Origin: Anseranas semipalmata
Lineage: Eukaryota; Chordata; Aves; Anseriformes; Anseranatidae
DNA: 64,000 bases
Assembly (NCBI GenBank): GCA_013399115.1
Contig: VXAA01003843.1
Span: forward strand, 387,743-451,742
Direction: 5' to 3'
Part shown: positions 13,176-27,440 of the stretch, one piece after another
Position numbering within the stretch: the first letter of the stretch is position 1
Layout: each line of letters opens with the position of its first letter
Position numbers and translations under genes: made by a program
The notes under the pieces: generated by a model
Seen by the model: the letters and a program-made list of their open reading frames with translations, nothing else
Databases searched by the model: none
What the model was told of the DNA's origin: nothing

Positions 13176-13204
13176 TATGGTTGATCAGCATTTGATCAAC
13201 CATA
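13176..13204. repeat. Perfect 12-bp inverted repeat (hairpin)
   Basis: TATGGTTGATCA, a 5-base spacer GCATT, and TGATCAACCATA form a perfect stem of 12 pairs. A further TTTGATCAATCAA follows at 13205-13217. It lies about 50 bases before the N gap at 13252. No transposon termini or target duplication are visible around it. Confidence 0.7.
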
Positions 13205-13251
13205 TTTGATCAATCAATTCAATGAACTGTACGTTTCACTTTTTTTTTTTG

Positions 13252-13286
13252 NNNNNNNNNNNNNNNNNNNNNNNNNNNNNNNNNNN
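13252..13286. other. Assembly gap (35 N)
   Basis: The gap is flanked by a T10 run plus G on the left and G7 on the right. The missing sequence is therefore probably a T/G-rich simple repeat that was hard to sequence. Confidence 0.95.
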
Positions 13287-16200
13287 GGGGGGGAATGCTA
13301 AACATAAATGAGGAAAATGTTAACTGAGAACAGAGTTAAAGACAAGTTTTGTGTGCTTGGCTTTGGCCTTAAGAAATGACAGTTGTGGTGTTGTTGGTGA
13401 AACAATTTTAGAAAATCAGGCTTTTCTTGACCAGGTCACTGATCTCTCAATGCTAATTCTGTTCTGAAGTGGCATAAAAATTTGAATCCTGCTTAACTGA
13501 GCCTTTTGGTTATAAACATGTCACTTTCTTCAAAAGCTACTGCACATCAGCTGCTCAGTGGAAAGTGTCCCCCATGTGGGCCCTAGCAGCATTCACAAAA
13601 CAATTTGACTCAGCCTTGCAGGAAAATGAGTGGCATGACTGCAGTTTTCTTGCAGATGAAGAGTAGACCAGCAGATCACTCATCATAACTCTGAGCCTAT
13701 GTGCAGTCACGTACTAAGTCATAAAAGATTGGTTGAGCGTCCTCATCCTAAAGGATGTTTTCCTAAAGTTTTCTGTTAATTTTGTCCATCTAAGAAGAGG
13801 GTAGGAGGTCCCATAGTGAACTCTTTCTTCATGCAGTTGAAAAGGAGAGAATATACAGGTTTGTTTGTTTGTTTTGTGTGGTATTTTTTGTTGTTATTTC
13901 TTTTTATATATATAGCAACACATAGAGGCTTTCAAGACACACATGATTAGCCAACAGTTTTGGTTTATAGCAGGGTTTGTGAATAATACAAATGTTAATA
14001 TATTATCCTTTGCTAGCTGGCTAAACAACAAACAAGAAAACGCAAATTCCTGTTAGACTATGCCCCAAGATAAAAATGTCCAGTTGTTTAGATCATAGCA
14101 AGTTGAAGAAGACTTGTACAAGGTTACAGTTTCTCCTCAAAAGTTTGCCCAAGTTTTACATATTATCAAAGATATTGGCTACTTTGTGATCTGTCATGTA
14201 GCCTCCCTGACAGGATAGAGAACAGGGCAAACTCTTCTCCCTTTCTTTTGTTCCAGTACCTCCAATACAGGAATCTGTGTGAGGAATAAAGTCCCCAGCT
14301 TTTGGCCAGCAAAAATCATATTCCCATCATATTCCTCAACAGGGTGAACACTTTTAATGATTTGTTTTTCATTATTAAACTATCTTAAAAAAAAAAAAAA
14401 GTTATTAGACAATTTTTCTTTGTGAAAAATACTAAGTCTTCAAATATCCAAAAACTGAAAAATTTGGAAGTAGATAGAGGAGAGGGGAAAGAAAAAAAAA
14501 AAAAAGTAAAGAAGTAACTATCACAAGAGATGGGCTAGTTTTAAACACATGCGAAAAAATCAAAACTTTGTCTTATTTCTTAAGTTGGGTATTTTTCAAA
14601 CAGTTCCAGTTCCTGGGTTCTCTTTTTTTTTTTCTCACTAATATTAACATATTTTTATTATTTTTATTAAGACTTAGTCATAACTTTTGATCCAAGATTA
14701 CTAGGTTGAGGCTTTTTAGCTTCTGTGCAAGGAATAACGGGGTTTGTAGAACAGTGGAAGATGTGGAGTGGATCTCCCTCTCTCTCGAACCTGGGTAAAG
14801 TTATTCTGCAAAGGAACCAAGGGACTGTTTGGTTATTTTAACAATGTGCGTGCAGAACATTATGCTTTTAAAGGATCTATTCAGTTCATTCCTTCTATAG
14901 AAATGAGTATTACCTACCTTGTTTTTTCAAGAGGATTTATGAGGTTTAAATTCAATTGCCCATTTAAAATTAATTAATTGTTCATTCTCTTATTTAGGAC
15001 CCAAGATAAGTATATCTTATTTTTATGAGCCACTAAGCATGGAGATCTCTTATCTGTTTAAATACATTGATGTAAGATGAGTTTATTAGTGTTGGCTCAA
15101 GTGACTTTGCAAGAAGTGGAACTTGATGTGACCTACTGAACTAGGAACATTGATTTGAAATTAGGGAGCCTAATATTTAATCCTATTTCTGACATTGTTG
15201 TTTTCTGCTTTAGTGTCCATTTCCAAGTGCATTAACATAGTGATATTTACTAAACTCAATGTAAGGTATAAACGAAGGATTTTATAAAGTGCTAAGAAGA
15301 GCAAGAAAGCAGAAAGCTTAAAAGAGGGAGGGTTAAAACAAGGAAGTCACTTGACTCCTCATTCTGATTTACAGCCATGGTGTTTCCTGGTACACTGCTC
15401 ATGTGTTGGCATGTAGGTTGGGATTGCATGGCTAAAATAAAAAGGATTGAACAAAGATAAATTTATCTCTATTTTCTGTTGAACAGCTACTTCCAGCAGC
15501 ATAGCACAATGTAATTATTGTGGGATTTTTTTTTTTGTTACTGCTGGCTTTGATATTGTATGGTAAAGATGTAATTCTTTGCAATAGTCTTCTGTGGGTT
15601 ATGATTACTTTAATGGAAATGAATGTCTTTCTGTCCCTGAGAACTATGTAAGTAATTCATCTTTGGACTGCTTTTGAAAGACTATTACATAGCCAAGTTT
15701 GTGAAGATCTTTAATATATACTTAGTTCCTGAAAGACCGGATGGTATTCCTTTCCTTCCTCTATGGAAAATACATAATTCCTTCCTCAGAGCAAATGTGC
15801 ATAGAAAGGCTTGATGTAGAGGCAGACAATTATTCTAAGTTAGCTTGTGAACTAAGCCATTAGAAATCACAAAGATATCTTAAAACCATTAAACATAAAC
15901 AGTCAGTTAACTTTTTTCTCAGCAAATCAGGTTGGGCTGAAATAAAAGTTGAGGATCTCATTCCTCATCTCTCTCCCTGTATCAGATGACACGATCAGCT
16001 GACACAGGCTAACATCAGATATTGTAAGAGCTGTGATAAGTTCTGAGAGTCGATAAGTTTCTATGGAGAAAGAAGGCTGCCAGTGTAGTGGGAAGCAAGG
16101 TTTCTTCATCCACACATCTCTTTCTCCCCTTCCCTACATTGTAATGCCATCAGTGCTATCAAATATCCCCCCAAAAGCTTAATATTATTGCTGTACACAG

Positions 16201-17881
16201 AGCTATTGTGATAATGTCACAAGTCAATGCAGCAATTACCTCTTACTACTACAGACTCTAGAATGTTAGTATTTAGTGCACATTTGACAGTATTTATGCT
16301 ACATTTTGGTGGATGTGTATTTTTTCTTTTAATTTGCAAAATTGCTTTCATATAATATGTTTTCGGGCATGACAAATTATGGCTGGCTGAAAAAATCTTA
16401 TTAACTATCCATGTTCAATGAGGCACATTTAAAAGATTCTGCAAGCTAAAAAATAAGGATTATTAAAAATTTTATATTAAAAATATTTTAATTGGAAAAG
16501 CTATCACATGTGACTAAATCAATGAGTCAAAATTATCTGTAACTTGAAAAATACTTCAGCACTGCTTTTCCTAATAAAAATGTTTTCTTGAACAGTGAAG
16601 GTTAGACTGTAATACACTGAATGGGAGCAGATGGCAGGAAGCTGGGCCTCTTGGTAAATGAAATTTAGGAAAATTAATAAACCAGAAATCTCTACATGGC
16701 TGAAGACACAATGAACTGACACTGGTAGCTTGCCTGCCTTTCAAACATTGCATGCAACTATGTATTTTGAAGGGAAGTTTGGCCAAGAGATGCTATTTAA
16801 GGTGAAACTGTTTTCTAATGGCCCATATTTTCTATTTCTTTGTAATCTTAGGTGAAAAGCCACAAATAGGAAACTGATGGACAAAAGCACTATGTACTTG
16901 AGTACTTCCTTACAAACACTGCAATTAATGAGCTTGACCCATTTTAAACTATATGTTCAAATTATTGCAATTTTCAACAGCAATACTGAACCCTAAGTTA
17001 TCTGATCCCTAGGTTCCAGGACTCCAGGAGAGTCATAGGATCTTCTTTCCTAATGTCTGTGACAGTGTTTAGTCCTTTCTACCTTGCTTCAGTCTTAAAT
17101 CATTGCTCTCATAGCAATTTGTTGACCTAGTAAGAGATCATCACTATACCTTCTTAGAATAAAAACCACAATCATATAAAATCATTAAAGAAATCATTGA
17201 GAAAACCTAAATAATCAGAAAGAGGAAAGATAAAAACACCTGCAATTACTATAATAGACCAGTATTATCCTGACTTCTAGGTCAAGGTACAGAATGTTGG
17301 AATGTCAATTAGATATGCAGTATGCTTTCACGTAAAGTTATTACACCTTGGTAATAAGGGTTTGATTGAGAACTTCCTTGACATGACCTTTGTGACACAC
17401 CCGCACTAATAAATCTCTGTTCTTTAATGCTGTGTATTTTCCCTTTCCAAGCTTTAGTTCTCTCTCTCAACCTCACCGTGTTGAAGTTACATCTTTACTT
17501 ACTGCAGATTAGCTAGGGGAGGGAGGGGGAGCATTTACGTTTAAAGAAGCAAACAGTAGTGGCTGTTTTCTGCATAGCTGACACATGCTGCACATTTTTC
17601 TGTGATGGCAATTCAATAATTAGTTTTCAGTGACTGAGTCAAAGAGTACGGTATGTTTCAGACAAACTACTTGCAAGTTCCCAAGGATGGTATATAGATG
17701 AGATTTTCCTGATAACACAGCTATAGGAATGTTCCATGTATTTCACCTAGTTTAATGAATTTGTTTTCTGAGAAACCATATGACTTCCCTAATGGAAATT
17801 AAAAAAGGAAGGATGGTTCAGTGACCAAAATTCTAGTAAATCAGTTGGGAGCGGGAGTTACTTTATTATACAATAATCCAT

Positions 17882-18415
17882 CTAGGTTTGCTGTGAGCTA
17901 AAAGAGTACGTTAAAGACTGTGAGATAGAGAGAGATGAGAAAATACATGGCTTTGTGATTGAAAAAAACTGCATCCCAGAAATGTGTGGAGACCCTCCTG
18001 TGTTGTTGGCAACAGCAACTTGAAACAATTCCACAGATCTGCAAATCTGTCTAAAGACAGTAGGTAATGGTGTTGCAGTAGGTGGTCCTACAGGAGCTGA
18101 AAGAGACTTTTCCTTCAGCTTCCTCAGCTCAAGGGAAGAAGGAAGCTGTAGGTGGGCAGAGCAGATAGGTGGCTGCAAGGTAGAAGAGTAGTGGAAGAAA
18201 ACTGTAATCATTTTACAGAGAGTCCAGGGGCTGGAATCTATGGAGTACCAGCGATGCAGGTGGAAGAGAGGTTCCCGGGAAGAGGGAAGGCTACTAGGCA
18301 CAAGACGAGAAAATGGTTTCTGCAAGAAACCAGGCCACAAGAGGGCATTACTGGGAGAAAACAGCCTGATTAAGAGTTTCATACGTGGGAAGGGTAAGCA
18401 GAAATCAGTTCTCAT
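17882..18415 (-). other. Longest open frame (177 codons), probably not coding
   Basis: An ATG-to-stop frame on the minus strand, the longest single frame in the window. The peptide is rich in Ser, Pro, Leu and Phe, with no domain, no signal peptide and no repeated motif. Local GC content is higher than the surroundings, which lengthens chance frames, and overlapping frames of 73 and 104 codons exist on the other strand. There is no recognisable promoter, and no poly-A signal was identified. It could be part of a non-coding transcript. I judge it a chance frame. Confidence 0.3.
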
Positions 18416-21400
18416 CTGTCTTCTTCATGAGATCAAGATATTAATCTCTCCTTACTCATTACTTCAAGCAATCAGCTTTTCTAAAGAGTATGATTCAGTG
18501 ACTTTTTGTTTTGCATATGACATTACCATTGCAGGTATTTTTTCCTATGCATAGTACTTCATAGTAATGAAGATAGAGTAGAGAAGAGAGGCTTTTTGGA
18601 GCATACATTATCCTGCTCTTCTTCACAACATTCAGAGGTCTGATAGAGTCTGAGATGTTTTGACGTTTAACAACGGAGGATAAGGTTTTACTGAAGAATT
18701 TGCCTGTGCAGCTTAAATCTTCTGAAGTTTTTGTGTTGTTTATTATTTTTCCTGAAGAAATTCACAAATTTCTATGTTTCCTGGTCTGAAATTTGTTGGC
18801 TGTTTCTTAAGCCACTGTATAACTGCACAGCTGGTTAAAACCGTTCCTAATGTTTGGTGCTGAAGATACTCTGAAAAAAAAATACATAGATGGCCTCTTA
18901 TGGGCTCTACAAGAGCAATCAAGCTACATCTAGCCCCTTGACTGCAATTAATATCCCAGGAGACTAAGAACTTGGCATGTGATTTTAACTGATGGTGGCT
19001 TCTGCCACCTTACGTAAAAAGATATCCTATCAGTTGCTCTGAGCAGTTGAGTAGGTGAATTGCCTAGGGTTTCTCCAGGTTCTTGTTCCTGAGTCCTGCT
19101 AACTATGCTCACCATGGTCTTGTGCTTTTTAAACATTCAGTCGGTCTTACTTTGAGAGAACACACGTGGAAAATACTTAAGAAATCCCATGGCCATCTCA
19201 TCATAGAGCTATTTCATTCATTGCTTTTGCCTATGCTTACAGAGAGTCTGAAGTTTATTGTTTACTTTGACAGAAAGGTTTATAAAGAGCTCAGCAGATT
19301 GGGTGTGCCTTGTTCTGTTGGGGCTATTTACAAGGAAGTGAAAGTCTGGCTTCTGAAGTGGCCCTTAGCAGCAAGATACACCTTCACCACTGATGCCAGG
19401 GTGACACTAGTCAGTCACATCTGGGAAAACTGAGAGCTAGAGGGACTTTCTGAGAGGTGTTCAGAAGCCTTAATGACCTAGGCATGGCATGAGAATGGTC
19501 TGGAGTAAAGAGGCCATTTTCGGTACTGCTGCAGTCAAATTATTACACGTGCCACTCTACAAGCTAACAGGATTGCTGAAGTGGGAGTGCAGCGTTTCTG
19601 CTGTACAAATGTCATGTATGGCTTATCTATTAATTCTAATAACACTTCTTAGCTCAGTAGAATGCTATCGGCCCTAGCAGAGTGAACTGAGTAACTGTGT
19701 CGTTAACAGAACAGCATGCACTTGGGCTTTCAGAGTAGCAAAATTATATTCACGTTGTTTAATATGTCTCTAGGTGGCATTTATTGTTTTGGACTAAATT
19801 GTAAAGTTCCATGTGGTGTTTGTACAGTTATTCCATCAGTTAGCACTATAACTGCAATTGTATCAGGCTATGAATATCGTCTGTTCAGGTAAATATGAAC
19901 ATAGGGATTAGAAGAGTCTTTGACTATAGGGTCCAACATCCCATCTATTATTTCTACAGGGAACCAATAAAAATCATTTGCCACTCCCAAAGTCTTGAAA
20001 ATGAGCAAATACTAAAATACTCTGATCACTTTGGAGATTTTGTAAACAATCATGATTTGTTTTCTGTCTCAAGTTTCTCCCATGCACGTTTGTATTTATG
20101 TTCTGTTTTCTATTTTGAGTCAATTGAATTAAAACTCACTTTATTTCATAATTACAAACATTCATTTTGACTAACTGACAAATCTTGCTGGAATTTTATT
20201 CCCAGAGCTATCATTCACCAAAACTCACAGCAATAAATGATTCGGATGCTGCCTAGTTTCTTTGAATTTTCTTCTTTGGAATTACATAACAACTATTAAT
20301 TTACATTCATTTGTCTCCCTGTGTTCCTATGTGATTTAAGTGTTTATTGATTATTTTTGTAATTTTTTTCTACTATAACAGAATTAAGCATAGATAGAAA
20401 ACACACAGGGAAGCTAGAGAAATATCTCTTACTTATTACTACATACCACAGAAACATTCTGTCATGTAAAGTGACCTTCATAGTAGATGGTAGGAGTTTT
20501 TTAAGGTTTCTGCTAAACCTCACCTTAATATAAGAGTTATGTGATAAGGGACAGAGTCTCATACCCTCTGGAGTGGAATTCAGTTCAAGCAAAGTGGATA
20601 GAAACAAGGTAATGTTCACAATGAACAGCTACATAGCAAGTTATCATTTTGGGGGTCATGCTCTCTTGTATGGTTCCCTTTACTAGGGAAACATGAGCAG
20701 GAAAATCAAAGGTATTACATAAAAAGACTGTCACCCCCAGACCATGAGAAAAATAATAATGAGTAGAAAATTGTAAGATTATTCTTTGCACCAGCAGTTG
20801 GAGGTGATCATCCCAAAACAACTGCTCTTTCTAATATGCTGAACAGTTAAATGCTGTCTGGTAAGAGCAAATGTGGAGAGGATGCCCCATCCCTCAGATG
20901 AAAGCTCCTGAATCTCCTCCATCTCCTGCTTCTTTTTGGTCAAGAATGATGTCATCTTGAAACATCAGTCTCATTCTTGCTAAACAGTTGGAATCCCCTC
21001 TGTTATGACCAGGTGCTGCAGACTGCAGGCTTGCCTCTCACTTTTGTCCTGATAGGGTAAGAGGTGTGCCAGGTTTCCCAGACACTTCCGATCTCTTTGA
21101 AAAGCTCACATGAAAAAGAGCGTATTTTAATCAGGGAGAGTACAAAAGAAACAGCATGAACTGAGGATGAGTTTGAAAGGAAATATGCTTGGCTGACATT
21201 CTGAAGTGTTATTTGAATATCCTTTCTTTTGCATGCAGGGTATGCATCTAAAATATCTGAGTCTGGCATTCAGGACACTAAAAACAGAGGGATTAGAAGA
21301 GCATAGGAAAAATTCAGATTTTGGTTTAAATTAAGTACATATACAAAACAAAGTGTAGAAAGTCAAGTGAGTAGGAGGAATGTTTTAGAGATTTACAAGC

Positions 21401-24400
21401 CAACTTTATAGCACCTGATATAATACACATTCACATTCACTCTCTTGTTAGCTCTTGTGCATAGCAGTAAGGTCTAAAACAGTTGCATGTCAAAGCAATT
21501 CTTATTTATTATGACTTAAGATTTCTGAATGGACTTTCTTGAATGGAAGACTCAAAAGCATAAGGAATGGAGAATTAAATTCAAGGCATAGATGAACTTA
21601 ATGATGATGTATATCATAAACAGTCCTGGAGATTTGGAATGACAGAGGCCACACTGTGTCCATGTGTGAATGAATTAAGAACTGATCCTTTTCTGAAATT
21701 TGGTGAATGGAATTCTTGGACAGCAGTTGAAAAGCTACATATTCTTGGGATACAAGAACTTGGTGGGGAATATTTTTCTTTAATTGATTAACTTCACTTT
21801 CCTTCTCTTTTTCAAACTTTAATGTCCTGTGAGGAAGGTTGTTTTTTCTTCTCTTTTGCACAAAAGATACAGATGACAATCTACAAGCTAACATTATTAA
21901 AAGAATATCTGTAGAGCTGTTTTCTTAAAAGAATGGCATATTTCAACTGCAGAATTTGAAGAGTTCTGGCTAAAGCTGTATTCCAGAGAGGTCTTGTAAG
22001 ACAGGTAGAAATCTGTGTATAGTTAATCACGTTCAACAGCTATATAATACAAGTGGTAAAATTCCCCATTAAACTGTGATAGCAGAGATGCATCTCCAAA
22101 TGCTAACTCTGCTTCTCTTAGCCTCAGAATTTCCTCTTCTCTCAAAATAGTGGCTACCTCCTCTGTTTTTCTTGTTGGTTTGTTCCACTTGCTTGTGGAT
22201 GTTTAATATTGATCAGCTCTGCCCTTCACTCTGGGATGTCTGCCAAACACCTCATGCTAGCTATTATAGGATTAGATATATTTTGTCTATCTAGAAGAAG
22301 ATTTTTCAGTCTCTGCTGTTCCCTGGCATCCAACTTACACGGGTTGCTTTAAAATTCCTTGCCTAGAGCCAAATCACTCCTGCTAACAACAAAACCTACA
22401 AGAAGGCCACCAGCAGGGCAGGAATTTTCATGTGGTTTAAAGGGCTGAATATTTTAAACATTATCGTCTCAAGAAACAGACAGTTGGATTGTAGGCTGCT
22501 AGTCTTACAGTGCCACAGAATAGCAAGCATCCTGTTAGCATTCACCTTTAGTTACGTTGCTGCCCCACCATTTACCTTTCTTGTGCTCTGCTGAAAAATG
22601 CAGCAATTGCTCAACCTCTAAATTACATTCCTGTATCTTTCCTGGAAAGATGGTACATAAGATACCATACTACCATTAGCTCAATTACCCTGCTGTTTCT
22701 CAGCAATACCTCAAGCAGTATTAATGCCAGCTGTGATACCTCACAGCCAGGCCTTTTCATGCTTGCTTGGAGCCCTTCTAGTGGGCCTCTGACCTGGACT
22801 GATCTGGTCTGTTTTGGTCTGTTCATCCTGGTTGAGGAAACATGACAAGGATATTACTCTATTTCTTCAGTCTGATAAGAGTTTTATATACACCCCCATT
22901 TTCACTGGGGAGTAGCACATAATCAGTCTGTTCAAGTTATGTCTAGAACTTCCAGTCTTTAGGTCAATAGGTAGAAATATGCTACGCTACTACTGTCTGC
23001 CATAAGAGCACTGGCTCTCAGCCAATGTCTAGAAGACAGCATTGCAGACTTGCCCATGCACTTAGCTGCTGCTCTGGCCCATAAATGTTGAGGTATTTAA
23101 AGCATGGACAATTCTCATTGTAATTAAAGGCCTTGATGTGACAATTGTCTGCTATATGTGATATCTTGCATCTTAAATACAATAAGCTCTATTTCTGCAC
23201 GCTGGCAAAGAGCAGCCAGAAATACTTCTTTTTATTTATAGCCAGAAGAGCATGTGCAGTGGCTTAAAGGCATCTTTCCATCTTACTTGTAAGAACAGTG
23301 GCTCATTGAACACAAGAATTGAAATGCAGACATCAGAGTGCTTTTAAATATTGAACTGAACAAATAGTTTCAAAGCCTTCCCTCACTTAAGGAATTAACA
23401 TGTGATAGCACCGGCTACTGAAACCAAGTTGGAGGTCTGGTTGTCACTGCCTCTTCCAGCCAGATAGAGTTTAGAGGAAAATTGTACCTGATGTTCCAGT
23501 CAAATCCTCAAACTGGGGAGCTGTTCAGGCCACAAAAAAGTACCTCTGTGAAAGACTACAAGAAAGGTACGCTGTAAGCATTGCATACCTTTATTAAGGA
23601 AGGGATGGAAGGATCTGGTTGGTTTCTATCCTGAGATTTTGTAGTTCTTCTTTTAACTGCTTTTGCTTCTGCTCACACCTTTTATGGTCCCTATAAAGTT
23701 TCAGCAATGTGGAGCTAAGCATAGGCTAGCCAGCTGAAAGCATGCTGCAGACAGTACTGCCACAGCATTGTTGTTCCAGCTACTCCGTTATCAAGGACAG
23801 TTAGAGCTCTCCCAGCAAAGTAGCAACTACACCATGGAGCAGAGTTGTGGTGTGCACCACCAAAAAGAGTTAAATGAATGTGTGCCTAATTCCCTTTTCT
23901 TTTTCTCTCGTCTCCTATGACCTACCTCCCATAAACTGCTGCATCATTTCTAAGCTCAAGCACAGCATAATACACCTACTTTTTTTGATCCCCAGAGCCA
24001 GTCAAGAAATAAGACATCAGTGTGCCCCTGGAAGGTAAAGCAAGTATTACAATATTCCCATAGCTTTATTCCACATGGCTATAAATCAGCGTTGTGCCAC
24101 TGAAGTTGATTTTCAGCAGCTGAAAATCTAACCCAGATTAATTTCCCTCACTATTAGTTTCTTTCTTTCTTAGCCACTTTCCTTACAGAATTATGTAAAA
24201 CATTGCAATCCTACTGAAATGATCTAAGGCTGAAGATACTCCCAGTGACTTAGAAATGTTTCTGACTCACTGTGCTCATATTTTGGAAAATAAAAATCAT
24301 CTGAAAAAACGCTCTTTCTAGAGGGTCCTTATTGTGGACTTTAATAGCAGTTTTGTGCTTTTGGGGGGGGGNAATGTTCCTCGACAGAAAATATATTTTT

Positions 24401-25608
24401 CACTTTTTGTGCTTTTTTTTTTTTCTTTTCTTAATTATCTGTTCTGCCATTCTGATCTCTTAGTTGCCTATTATATCACGTATTATTTTTTGATGTTGTT
24501 AGGTCAAAAATGTTGTTCTGTTTTCTTGATTTCTACTTTATTTTATTTTTAAAGACTCACAAATTATTCAAATTCTTTTCTCTTTCCTTTAATTTGCAGA
24601 CAAATCCTTTCTAAGTTTTATCCCCTTAAATTTTCCCCCCCTTTCATTCGTTTTGGATCTTTGTATCTCTTGACTGTGATATCAAATCAGTATGCAAGTA
24701 TTTGTACAACCTTGTCTCAGTAAATATTCACTCATTTCATAACCATGAGTGAATTAGTCATTCCAATTCCTTTCTGGTAGGTATAGCCTTAGTTTACTGG
24801 ATGTAAGGAATACAGCACAGTGTTTTGATCAAGACTCCAAAAATTTATTTATAGAGACAAGAATTAAATCCAGAGTATATGCAGATTCTAGCAGATTAAT
24901 AAGTTTCTAGGGGATAAGATAATGTGTGAACTTTGTCTTTACTGCATTAACTACTCAGTGTTATTGCCTATGTACATATTCTTCTGTTTCAGTATGCTAT
25001 TGTAAATATTAGGGAGCTTATATTTTTTCATCATTGGCAGTTACTAGGGAATGGCAGAAACATTAGAAAGTCACTCGAGTTTACCTCATGATACTGGCCA
25101 TATGATATTTAAATGGGCCTTCAAATCAGCTCCACAGTGATTTCATCTTCAGAAGAGAAGGACTCTTCCAAAATACTCACATATTTAAACTGTGCTAATG
25201 GTGAGGTCCACAACTTACATGAGCCTTTGCTGTCTGCACCAGTACTGAAAATGAATATTCAAAGATGTTTCTTCCATCTTCCTTGTATTTACTAATTTGT
25301 GAGTTATATATATACATATATAATATGTACACCCTAGTCTGTATACTCTTCTGTATCTGTAACAAAAAGAACATAGAGAATCAAGCAAACAAATTTGTAT
25401 CCCCATTTGCAAATTTGTACTAAAAGTACTTACTGAATTCAGCTGCCTATAATGGTAGAAGAAGACAATAGAGTATGCTGGCATCTATCTACATTAGTGG
25501 CTTTTGCTAGGTGACACTTGGAAGCTGGGAATGTGCTTTCCATGAGAGGATATTATTCTTCTTTGAATCCAAGATATAAGAGAATAACGACTGTTGAAAT
25601 TTTTTGGT

Positions 25609-25637
25609 TTTTTTTTTTTGTTTGTTTGTTTGTTTTT
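25609..25637. repeat. Poly-T followed by (TTTG)n
   Basis: A T run leads into four TTTG units. A similar shorter TTTG array is at 13860-13875. Confidence 0.75.
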
Positions 25638-27039
25638 GTGTAGCAAATTTGATTCTGGCTCCTATCTGCATCATTATCTTTACTGGGTACTAGCAGGTGC
25701 AACTTAAAGAACAGATTTCCACATAGGAGGTGAAGAAAAAAAAACACAGAAATGTTGTGTGTCTATTTTGCATTAAAACAAGCTTAAATGTGGTGGCTTT
25801 GTGAAGCTGAGATGTGAGTTGGAAGGTTAAGCATCTATGGAGTTAACTGCTTGCATACAGCTCAGACACGATGGTAAAAAAAGTGTGGTAAATACAGTCA
25901 GACCACATATATCATGATTACAGAATTTCTCATAGCTCAGCAATTTATTTTTCATCTTAATTTGTAATGAGAATTTATTTTTAAATTTCAGTTTGACACA
26001 CCTCAGCCCATGAATTTTGGAGAGTTATAGTCCATATTTACATCATTAAGTAATGCAGACCAGTGTGAGTGAATCTGTAGAGCAAAATGGTTTGCGTTGA
26101 GGCGTGACATCAACATTATTTGCATTTCAGGGGGGTTTACATTAGACCAGTTCTAATTGACCAAATGCCCATTTGGAATTGGAGCACAGTAGGAGAGCTT
26201 GGAGTGCTCCCCAAAACAGAGTCCAGTTCGTGCTCCTGAAACCATGCTGTGATGTGAAGCAAAGTGCAGTATGTGAGAGACTGACTGACTTCTGACTGAC
26301 TGGCTTCAAAAGCAGAATTCTGATCCAAATTAAAAAGATAGTGTAGACCCCCCCGAGGTTTTCTGCCCTTATGACTAAAAGAGGCCCAAATAAGGTCTGA
26401 CCAAAATGGCAGAAAGACACAGTATGGACTTGGCAGAGACTCTCTTATTGAACCTGTTTGCTGTTCATCTCTCAGGGACAAACTCTATTTTGTAATAATT
26501 TCAGCTCCAGGACAGCCCAAGGTCCTTGCAGTACAGCTGGGAAAGCATCAGGATGGTGACATCTCCTGTCTGCACAGGCGCTCACAGGCAGCCTGCAGAC
26601 CACCTGGCTGAGCATGCTGAGTGGCACGTACCCAAAGTAGGCATACAAGCAGCTGGTACCATACTTGGGTGCAAGGGGCTCCACTGGTTCTGATGAGCAG
26701 TCATTCCTCTAAGCTTACTGTCTGCATGTTGGAGTACCACAGGGTGCCCCAGGGATGCTCTGAGTACACTCACGAGCAATATGTGTGTTTAAGCCATGAA
26801 TCCAAAGCATACCTAGAGGAGACCTACAGTTTGTTATGTTATCTCGTAGGGTCGTGGTACAGCCTGTGATACACACGTGGTTTTCTCCATGATGTGATAA
26901 TGTAGCCAAAGGCAGTATAAACCTAGAAATCATACAGAAGATTGGTATTTTTGACAGATGCAGAGAGAGAGTAAAGTGATCTTACCTCTGTCATACTTGC
27001 TTTACCCGCAGACTGGCCACTACTCTTGCCCAAGTATGC

Positions 27040-27440
27040 GAGTGAAATTGAGCATTTAATAAAACACTAATTAAAGTAAATACTGTAAAAGCATTAACCT
27101 CCATAAGGTGTTTAAATTGAATTCCTGGGTACTTTGGCACAGTTCCAGTTTTCAATAAGTTCCGATCTAACGGTATCAGATCACCAGCTCAAAGGCTCTG
27201 ATTTTAGTTTATGGAATATTCCCGTTAATAATGATACCTTAGACATCCATTAAGTCGGGAACATTAATTTTATGGAAAACTTCCAATACAACTCCATTAG
27301 ATTTTTTTTTAGCTAAATTAGCAGTATAGGCTTTTAACAAATGTCATAAATAGCTATATTTAATGGAAAGATTGCCCAAATTAAAACCAGACCAAAATAG
27401 AAAATACAGCTCCCTCTGTTTAAGTCATGACCTTCAGAAT
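27040..27440. promoter_or_regulatory. Possible conserved non-coding element (enhancer-like)
   Basis: This stretch has no open frame of note, no repeat and no homopolymer beyond a T8-A run. It is dense in homeodomain-type TAAT/ATTA cores (for example CTAATTAAAG, GTTAATAATG, CATTAATTTTATGG, TTTAATGGAAAG), mixed with GC-containing complex sequence. This texture is typical of vertebrate developmental enhancers. It is a judgement by appearance; conservation could not be tested. Confidence 0.25.

Larger units (their letters stand above)
12788..27039. other. AT-rich unique non-coding sequence
   Basis: No gene recognised. Contents are the CA repeat, the hairpin and gap near 13.2 kb, a purine-rich block GGGGAGGGAGGGGG near 17517-17530, the long chance frame at 17882-18415, a G9 run with an unknown base at 24372, and the T/TTTG tract at 25.6 kb. 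The stretch 26460-26780 is GC-richer with overlapping frames on both strands but no recognisable protein. Confidence 0.55.

Noticed and set aside
19895..19990. Possible CR1 tail-like wording (GGGTCCAACATCCCATCT)
   Set aside because: The match to the CR1 3' end could not be extended beyond a few bases.
22400..22425. CTCF-like core CCACCAGCAGGGCAGG
   Set aside because: It carries an internal mismatch or insertion relative to the CTCF core consensus; too weak to list.
26137..26933. Cluster of overlapping frames, with GTACCACAGGGTGCC at about 26732 resembling the coding of the reverse-transcriptase VPQG motif
   Set aside because: No other reverse-transcriptase motif or CR1 similarity could be followed in either direction, so the match is probably chance.
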